This document shows positions 59,168 to 64,000 of a stretch of 64,000 nucleotides of DNA, in pieces. Both the position numbers and the translations under genes were made by a program. Position 1 is the stretch's first letter. Each line of letters starts with the position of its first letter. The notes beneath the pieces are model-generated. The model saw only the letters and a program-made list of their open reading frames with translations, was not told where the DNA came from and did not search any database. This DNA comes from Neiella marina. GTDB lineage: Bacteria; Pseudomonadota; Gammaproteobacteria; Enterobacterales; Neiellaceae. The stretch covers positions 39,780-103,779 of the forward strand of contig NZ_NGNS01000015.1 of NCBI RefSeq assembly GCF_002165625.1, written 5' to 3'.

Positions 59168-59923
59168 TTAAAGGCGGCAAGATAACCTTGGCATGACCAC
59201 CCTTGCGTCCAACAAACGTTGATCATGACGATAGCTCTGATCGACGTCTATCTTCCAGCCTGCGTTGAGCTTGTTATTCAGGCGCTTGACTATCTCAGCA
59301 AAATTCAATGACGCCACAGCATTTGAGTCCAAATGGAACAACCCTCGCTGTCCCTGCAGCAACAAAGCCATCAACGTCTCGGCAGTATCAGACATCAACG
59401 AAGTTGCCGGTATCCAAGTTTCGCTGGCAGTCACCTTGCCGTTTTGCTCCATTTGTTGTGACAAAGCTTCGAACATATGGTTACCGCCTCGACGATCATG
59501 TATCTGCCAACCTATTCTGGCGATCAACGCATCCGGACAAGCACTAACCACCGCTTGCTCGCTCGCTAATTTCATTCGACCGTAATCATCTTGCGGATTT
59601 GCTGGTGATGTTGTTTGGTAAGGACCGTCGGAGCTGGCATCAAACACCATCGCTGTGGAAGTAAACAACAATGGCAACTCGTAGCGATGACACATTGTCG
59701 CAAGCTGTCCCGCCCAATTTGGGCTTCCCATACCAAGATGACAACAGGCATCGGGTTGATGCTCCGACCAAAATTGTTCAACGGTTGCAAAATTGTCGGT
59801 GGGGTAGCGGCTTCGATCCCAGCCGATGACCGTCAAGCCAACGGTGTTTAAAGCATCAGCGAGAGCTGGGGCCAAAGTGCCATTTAACCCCGTAATCAAT
59901 ATCCGCTTGGGTGTTTTATTCAA
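59168..59923 (-). CDS. Extended SDR family NAD(P)-dependent protein, RmlD-like
   Basis: A 251-residue Rossmann-fold protein close to dTDP-4-dehydrorhamnose reductases and epimerases. It opens KRILITGLNGTLAPALADAL, with the catalytic region FTSTAMVFD and YGRMKLASEQ (YxxxK). It is shorter than usual RmlD, and no dTDP-sugar genes are near, so the substrate is unknown. The start is TTG at 59923: GGAAG lies exactly seven bases upstream, and it leaves two bases after the dodecin stop. The pair is translated as an operon. Confidence 0.82.
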   Translation of the reverse strand: MNKTPKRILITGLNGTLAPALADALNTVGLTVIGWDRSRYPTDNFATVEQFWSEHQPDACCHLGMGSPNWAGQLATMCHRYELPLLFTSTAMVFDASSDGPYQTTSPANPQDDYGRMKLASEQAVVSACPDALIARIGWQIHDRRGGNHMFEALSQQMEQNGKVTASETWIPATSLMSDTAETLMALLLQGQRGLFHLDSNAVASLNFAEIVKRLNNKLNAGWKIDVDQSYRHDQRLLDARVVMPRLSCRL

Positions 59924-59925
59924 GA

Positions 59926-60135
59926 TTAATCTTCCAACGTAAATCCAACCTTGATAGTAACCTGCCAATGGGCAACCGCGCCATCGTCTATATGACCGCG
60001 TATTTCCTTCACTTCAAACCAGCGCATATTGCGAATGCTTTGACTGGCTCGGGCAACCGCATTGTTCACCGCGGCATCAACTCCATCCGGCGAACTGCCA
60101 ACAAGTTCGGTAAGCTTGTAAGTGTGATCAGACAT
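59926..60135 (-). CDS. Dodecin family flavin-binding protein
   Basis: A 69-residue dodecin. Dodecins form hollow dodecamers that bind flavins, or CoA and flavin. Family residues are visible: [20 protein letters not shown], then [18 protein letters not shown] with the Trp that stacks on flavin, and [19 protein letters not shown] lies seven bases before the ATG at 60135, a strong site. It is followed directly by the SDR gene. Confidence 0.93.
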   Translation of the reverse strand: MSDHTYKLTELVGSSPDGVDAAVNNAVARASQSIRNMRWFEVKEIRGHIDDGAVAHWQVTIKVGFTLED

Positions 60136-60266
60136 AGTTAGCCTCCTGTTATGGGCATCAATAAGCTCAATTAGGTTTAGCTGCCATTTCAGTCCCGAGC
60201 AAGTTTCTCGGTATCCGGTAGCGCAGTAAACACTTTGCAATTTGATTGGGCACACACGGAAAAATA

Positions 60267-61058
60267 ATGATGCAACCGACTATTGCCATTAGTGATTCGA
60301 TGCTGCTGTTGTTTGCTCTGAGCCTAATGATACCAGTTGCGATTAACTGGCTTTATCAGTTAGAGCTTGGTCGAGATATGGCTTGGGCATTGATTAGAAT
60401 GACTGTGCAGTTGGCTCTTGTTGGCTTGTACTTGCAACAGTTGTTCACGTTGAATTATTGGTGGCTGAATAGCCTTTGGCTGCTAGTGATGCTCATTGTT
60501 GGGGCCAGCGCTATTGTTGACAAGGCAAAACTACCCAAACGCCAACTGTTGTTGCCTGCAATTTGCGGCTTAACCCTGGGTCTGCTGCCGATGTTGATTC
60601 TAATGTTATGGCTGGTGTTGCAACCCGAACCGCGATACGGTGCACAGTATATGATCCCATTGGCGGGCATGTTGCTGGGCAATAGCCTAAGCGGCAACAT
60701 TGTCGCGCTACAACGACTTTTCGGCGCGCTCAAAGACCAGCAGCAAGACTACCAAAATGCCCTCGTGTTGGGAGCTTCTCCGGCGCAAGCCGCGCAGCCT
60801 TTTATTCGCTCGGCAATGCAACAAGCGTTCGCGCCAATACTGGCATCAATGGCAACAACAGGATTGGTGACTCTTCCAGGTATGATGACGGGACAAATTC
60901 TCGGCGGTACCGATCCGCTCATCGCGGTCCGCTATCAATGGCTGATCTTCATCGCCATTTTTGTCATGTTATCAGTGTCAGTGATGCTAACACTGATACT
61001 AGCAAGTCGTTCGACCTTTCATCGCCCCGGGCGAATATTGATAAGCGAGATCAACTGA
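60267..61058 (+). CDS. FetB-type ABC transporter permease (UPF0014)
   Basis: A 263-residue inner-membrane protein with about seven helices, of the FetB/YbbM family. In E. coli FetAB exports iron. Recognised segments are [18 protein letters not shown] (conserved cytoplasmic loop), [17 protein letters not shown] and [19 protein letters not shown]. The FetA ATPase gene is not adjacent, so either it is elsewhere or another ATPase is used. Two ATGs are adjacent (60267 and 60270); ACGGA lies about seven bases ahead. It is divergent from dodecin and converges with the beta-barrel gene. Confidence 0.87.
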   Translation: MMQPTIAISDSMLLLFALSLMIPVAINWLYQLELGRDMAWALIRMTVQLALVGLYLQQLFTLNYWWLNSLWLLVMLIVGASAIVDKAKLPKRQLLLPAICGLTLGLLPMLILMLWLVLQPEPRYGAQYMIPLAGMLLGNSLSGNIVALQRLFGALKDQQQDYQNALVLGASPAQAAQPFIRSAMQQAFAPILASMATTGLVTLPGMMTGQILGGTDPLIAVRYQWLIFIAIFVMLSVSVMLTLILASRSTFHRPGRILISEIN

Positions 61059-61084
61059 TCTCGTTTATGGCTGCATGTTTGTCG

Positions 61085-61648
61085 TTAAAACCGATAGCTC
61101 ATGCCGACCCCAAGGCTCCACAATTGAACCTCATCGCCAAAGCGGTCATACGACAAACTAACGCGAGAGCCAAATCCATTATCAAACTCGTGATCCCAGC
61201 CAACTCCAACGCCAAAGCCAACCCCATCAGTGGACGAGAAGGTATCGCCATCAACCACTAAATCGTTGTCATAACGGGACAGGCTAGCCTCTGCAAACAG
61301 GAAGTTGCGTTGCGATACCGGCATTCGACCTTGAGCAAACAATTGAACGGCCTGATATTCAACCTCGACTTTATCGTTCAATAAGCCATCAAATATGTTT
61401 TCAGCAGTATTCGATGTGCCGTTTAAATAGCCAATACCTGCCGACCAACGCTCAGACAGGTCATATTGATAACGAAGGGTATAATGAACTGCTCCCTCAT
61501 GATTAGAGTAGCGCTCGGCCAACTCGCGGTTATCGAACTCATAGTCAAATAGTGCAACGTAACCACTGGCAGACAGTTTATGTTGAGCATGGCAGGTGCT
61601 CGCGATCGACAAGCAGACGGCCGCAAGCCCACAGAGTATTCGACTCAT
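61085..61648 (-). CDS. Small outer-membrane beta-barrel protein
   Basis: A 187-residue protein with a signal peptide (about residues 1-21, HA-QHKLS) and alternating amphipathic strands ending in Phe (GVGMSYRF). It looks like an eight-strand barrel of the OmpA-like / OmpW-like size class. Repeated aromatic strand ends (LRYQYDLSERW, GVGVGWDHEF) support this. AAGGGAA precedes the ATG. Function is unknown. It lies 56 nt upstream of the end of the antiporter gene on the same strand. Confidence 0.78.
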   Translation of the reverse strand: MSRILCGLAAVCLSIASTCHAQHKLSASGYVALFDYEFDNRELAERYSNHEGAVHYTLRYQYDLSERWSAGIGYLNGTSNTAENIFDGLLNDKVEVEYQAVQLFAQGRMPVSQRNFLFAEASLSRYDNDLVVDGDTFSSTDGVGFGVGVGWDHEFDNGFGSRVSLSYDRFGDEVQLWSLGVGMSYRF

Positions 61649-61704
61649 AGCAAATTCCCTTTTTTAAGAGATAAATTTATTCCATTAATAACTAACAGGT
61701 CAGT

Positions 61705-63489
61705 CTAGTCAGGTTCGATTAAACTGACAATAACCCAGTCGGCCTTCACTTCCACCAACGCTTGCGCCGTATAAAAATGACATTTACCAGTTGCTGAAAT
61801 AGCGCATAGCTTCAATGCCCGCTGCCCATATTCCTTATCATAATCATCAATGGTAAACGCTTCTGAAAGCTTGGTGGTTTTTATGATCGCTCCGCGACTC
61901 ACCGAGCTAGCAAGCTGACCATAGGAAACACCAGCCCCAAACAAGCCTAAAGTGTCTGAGTAATGGCCGGCTACTTGATGGCTAGCGCGATTGTCTTGTT
62001 CTGCATTACTTAATCCGAGCACCGCGCCGCGTCCAAGCGAGTACTCAAAATGGTAGGTTACCAGCGGATTCAATTGGCGATATGGTGACAGAATCAACAC
62101 TTGGCCAAATTTTGCCAGATCGAGCGTACGCTCGGCATGCTCAGAAATAGGGTTGCCGTAGTAAGTTGGAATGTTAGCCATCCGAGCGCGCCTAATAGCA
62201 TCCCAGTTGGTATCGGCTACTTGCACTGGAACGTTTTTGGCAATTAACTCCTTGGCAAGCTGGCGAGAGAAATCCTGGCTGCCGAAAATAAGCACTCCTC
62301 TGGGACTCGATTCGCGGACTTGCAATAACTTAGCGACTGGCACCGATGTCAGGCTTTGAAATATTACCGTAGCAATAATGACCAGAAACACCATTGGCAC
62401 CAGTTGCTCAGCTTGAGCAAAGCCCAGATGCTCTAGTTTGATGGCGAATAATGCCGACACTGCAGCCGCGACGATACCGCGTGGCGCTATCCAGCTGAGC
62501 AAAGCTTTCTCTCGCCAGTTAAGGTCTGTGCCAATAGCAGAAATCCAAACAGAAACCGGCCGAGCAACAAACATAATGCCCAAAACCACGATAACAGCGC
62601 CAAACCCGAGCTGTTTAATGGCGCTCAATTCTAGGCGCGCGGCAAGTAAAATAAACAGCGCCGAGATCAACAGAACACTGAGCGTCTCTTTAAACTCGAG
62701 AATGTCATCAACCTCAACATTTTTCATATTGGCCAACAACATGCCCATCACAGTTACAGCTAATAGCCCGGATTCATGGGCAAAGTGGTTAGAGGTGGCA
62801 AAAGCGCCGAGCATGATAGTTAGTACTGCGGTATTTTCAAGATAGGGCGGTATCCAATGACGCCGCAGCACGATACCGAGTAAATAGCCAACAGCGAAGC
62901 CGATGCCAAATCCGGATATTAATGTCAGGCCAAAGGCTTCAACCGTGTGTAACAAAGGGTTTTGCGCCGACACGACAAATTCATAGACAAGCACTGCAGC
63001 TAAAGCGCCTATCGGGTCGATGACAATGCCTTCCCAACGAAGGATATTGGACAATTTACTACTAGGTCGAACCGTGCGCAGCATGGGTACAATGACGGTT
63101 GGCCCTGTGACTGTCACGATAGCGCCAAACAGGCAAGCTATCTCCCAGCTCATTCCCAAGCCAAAATGAGCAATCGGCGAGGCAATAGCCCATGTTACTA
63201 ATGCGCCAACCGAACACAAGTTTCGCACCATAGCGCCATGGGAGCCGAGATCACTCATCTTCAGCGTGAGCGCCCCTTCAAACAAAATGACCGCGACAGA
63301 AAGCGAGACAATGGGAAAGAGTAAATCACCAAATAGATCGTCAGGCTCCAACATGCCTGTTAGAGGGCCGACGACTAAACCAACGAGTAGCAAAGGCAGA
63401 ATTGCCGGTAGATGAATGCGATAAGCTATGTATTGACAACTAATCGATAGTAAACCTACCGCCACTAAAATCATCAGGGGATCAGTCAC
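61705..63489 (-). CDS. CPA1-family cation:proton antiporter with nucleotide-binding tail
   Basis: A 594-residue NhaP/YbaL-like antiporter. About 12 membrane helices cover residues 5-385. CPA1 hallmarks are VAVILFEGALTL, TVTGPTVIVPML and the ion-binding helix WEGIVIDPIGALAAVLVYE; a later helix has LLSWIAPRGIVAAAVSALF. The C-terminal part (residues about 395-594) looks like a TrkA-N domain (GVLIFGSQDFSRQLAKELI) that could bind NAD. The start is GTG at 63489, twelve bases after AAGGA. It probably exports Na+ or K+ for pH and salt control. Confidence 0.9.
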   Translation of the reverse strand: MTDPLMILVAVGLLSISCQYIAYRIHLPAILPLLLVGLVVGPLTGMLEPDDLFGDLLFPIVSLSVAVILFEGALTLKMSDLGSHGAMVRNLCSVGALVTWAIASPIAHFGLGMSWEIACLFGAIVTVTGPTVIVPMLRTVRPSSKLSNILRWEGIVIDPIGALAAVLVYEFVVSAQNPLLHTVEAFGLTLISGFGIGFAVGYLLGIVLRRHWIPPYLENTAVLTIMLGAFATSNHFAHESGLLAVTVMGMLLANMKNVEVDDILEFKETLSVLLISALFILLAARLELSAIKQLGFGAVIVVLGIMFVARPVSVWISAIGTDLNWREKALLSWIAPRGIVAAAVSALFAIKLEHLGFAQAEQLVPMVFLVIIATVIFQSLTSVPVAKLLQVRESSPRGVLIFGSQDFSRQLAKELIAKNVPVQVADTNWDAIRRARMANIPTYYGNPISEHAERTLDLAKFGQVLILSPYRQLNPLVTYHFEYSLGRGAVLGLSNAEQDNRASHQVAGHYSDTLGLFGAGVSYGQLASSVSRGAIIKTTKLSEAFTIDDYDKEYGQRALKLCAISATGKCHFYTAQALVEVKADWVIVSLIEPD

Positions 63490-63682
63490 AAGATCGCAGT
63501 CCTTCGAGTATGTGAAACTGAATTTAGTGTATTAGATATCGCTCAACACGCTAATCAATGTTGCGGCAAAATTCGCGCCCTTGCTTGGAGCCTGCGGCGC
63601 GCTGTCGTTAAGCAGAGGGATAGGTTGGAGCCTGCGGCACTTCACCGCGAGATTAGCGCGCCGTTAGGCGCTTAAACGACAA

Positions 63683-63706
63683 AAGGCCACCCTAATGGGT
63701 GGCCTT
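63683..63706 (-). terminator. rRNA-type terminator A
   Basis: Stem AAGGCCACCC / GGGTGGCCTT with loop TAAT; on the minus strand a TTTTG tail follows. It sits just past 5S-tail copy A. Confidence 0.85.
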
Positions 63707-63712
63707 CTGACG

Positions 63713-63741
63713 TTTTATTAGGTGCCTGGCGGTGACCTACT
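63713..63741 (-). pseudogene. 5S rRNA 3'-end remnant, copy A
   Basis: On the minus strand AGTAGGTCACCGCCAGGCA matches the 3' end of 5S rRNA. Sequence upstream of it (minus sense) does not match 5S. The 29-base block ending ...GACCTACT is identical to that of copy B. Confidence 0.7.
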
Positions 63742-63834
63742 TTACTCCGGGCATCCTGCCCTCCGCCCTTCGGGCCAGCCTAACGGCTGTTCAAATCTGT
63801 TCCCGACAGATTTGTCACTCCGTTCGAGTAGGTC
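63734..63834. other. Multi-hairpin element enclosed by 5S-tail sequence
   Basis: Outer arms GACCTACT (63734-63741) and AGTAGGTC (63827-63834) pair perfectly. Inside lie hairpins GGGC-ATCCT-GCCC (63749-63761), GCCC-TTC-GGGC (63765-63775), GCC-TAAC-GGC (63778-63787) and CAAATCTGT-TCCCG-ACAGATTTG (63792-63814). Confidence 0.7.
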
Positions 63835-63860
63835 TATCAACAACAACGCATAGAAAATAA

Positions 63861-63890
63861 AAAAGCCCCTCGCTTACGCGAAGGGCTTTT
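63861..63890 (-). terminator. rRNA-type terminator B
   Basis: Stem AAAAGCCC-C-TCGC / GCGA-A-GGGCTTTT with loop TTAC; on the minus strand TTTTTTATTTTC follows. Typical of a strong stable-RNA terminator. Confidence 0.85.
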
Positions 63891-63893
63891 CTA

Positions 63894-63933
63894 TTTTATT
63901 AGGTGCCTGGCGGTGACCTACTCTCACATGGGG
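63894..63933 (-). pseudogene. 5S rRNA 3'-end remnant, copy B
   Basis: On the minus strand CCCCATGTGAGAGTAGGTCA continues into CCGCCAGGCA, the last 30 or so bases of 5S rRNA. Beyond 63933 the expected 5S body is absent and unrelated hairpin-forming DNA follows to the window end. Confidence 0.7.
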
Positions 63934-64000
63934 CTGAACGCGGATACAGACAAAGCGCAGCTTTGGCCCGCGTGAAGGCGAAGAAAGCTGTGCTTTCGAG

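Larger units (their letters stand above)
63490..64000. other. Intergenic end region next to a probable rRNA operon
   Basis: No protein gene. It holds two terminators, two 5S 3'-end copies and hairpin-rich DNA (listed separately). TTGGAGCCTGCGGC occurs twice (near 63582 and 63626). Confidence 0.7.

Noticed and set aside
63894..64000. Complete 5S rRNA gene at the right end
   Set aside because: Only the last 30 or so bases match; the sequence past 63933 does not fit the 5S body, so I call it a remnant.
1..64000. Insertion sequences, prophage, CRISPR arrays, defence systems and tRNA genes
   Set aside because: No transposase, integrase, phage structural, Cas or toxin-antitoxin protein is encoded, no spaced short repeats occur, and no cloverleaf was found by eye.

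Overview
The window is a chromosomal segment of a marine-type gammaproteobacterium, most likely of the Alteromonadales and relatives. The evidence is the E. coli-like order of the rpsB-tsf-pyrH-frr-uppS-cdsA-dxr-rseP-bamA-skp-lpxD-fabZ-lpxA-lpxB-rnhB-dnaE-accA-tilS block, the divergent map-glnD operon, and accessory genes typical of algal-polysaccharide users (a PL7 alginate lyase and two large TonB-dependent receptors). Genus cannot be fixed from the sequence alone. No insertion sequence, prophage, CRISPR array or tRNA was seen.

Layout. 1-4.2 kb: the first codons of a radD-like helicase gene, a yeeN-type YebC/PmpR regulator, and a periplasmic solute-binding protein gene directly followed by a sensor histidine kinase. 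4.4-12.1 kb: a glycosyltransferase, two tandem alkaline phosphatases (one a lipoprotein on a collagen-like stalk), a secreted protein of unknown function, and an overlapping alpha/beta-hydrolase and M14-peptidase pair. 12.3-17.3 kb: a three-domain alginate lyase, a small secreted protein and a chemoreceptor. 17.6-21.2 kb: a compact bufferin-type operon (DUF2282 precursor, DUF692 MNIO enzyme, DUF2063 partner), then proS. 21.2-22.1 kb: two copies of a hairpin-rich intergenic repeat. 22.2-28.7 kb: two paralogous TonB receptors with related promoters carrying LacI-type palindromes. 29.3-31.4 kb: a patatin-like lipase and a diguanylate cyclase.

31.4-51.9 kb is one long minus-strand block of housekeeping genes for translation (rpsB, tsf, frr, tilS), UMP kinase, envelope biogenesis (uppS, cdsA, rseP, bamA, skp, lpxD, fabZ, lpxA, lpxB), isoprenoids (dxr), DNA metabolism (rnhB, dnaE) and fatty acids (accA). 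52.1-57.4 kb holds map-glnD plus an E. coli-type DapD homologue that appears to lack both catalytic residues. It faces a second, actinobacterial-type DapD that looks intact. 57.7-63.5 kb carries a YdcH-like protein, an AcuI/YhdH oxidoreductase, a short SDR, dodecin, an orphan FetB-type permease, a small beta-barrel protein and a CPA1 antiporter.

The last 500 bases hold two terminators, each next to a copy of the 3' end of a 5S rRNA gene. One copy is fused to a roughly 100-nt multi-hairpin element. An rRNA operon probably lies just beyond the right edge, transcribed leftwards.

Points most worth a second look: the apparently dead DapD beside a replacement enzyme; the GGA-loop hairpin repeats; the 5S-tail/hairpin cassette; the operator words shared by the two TonB receptors and the alginate lyase; the bufferin operon without its usual DoxX gene; and the solute-binding protein/histidine kinase pair without a transporter.
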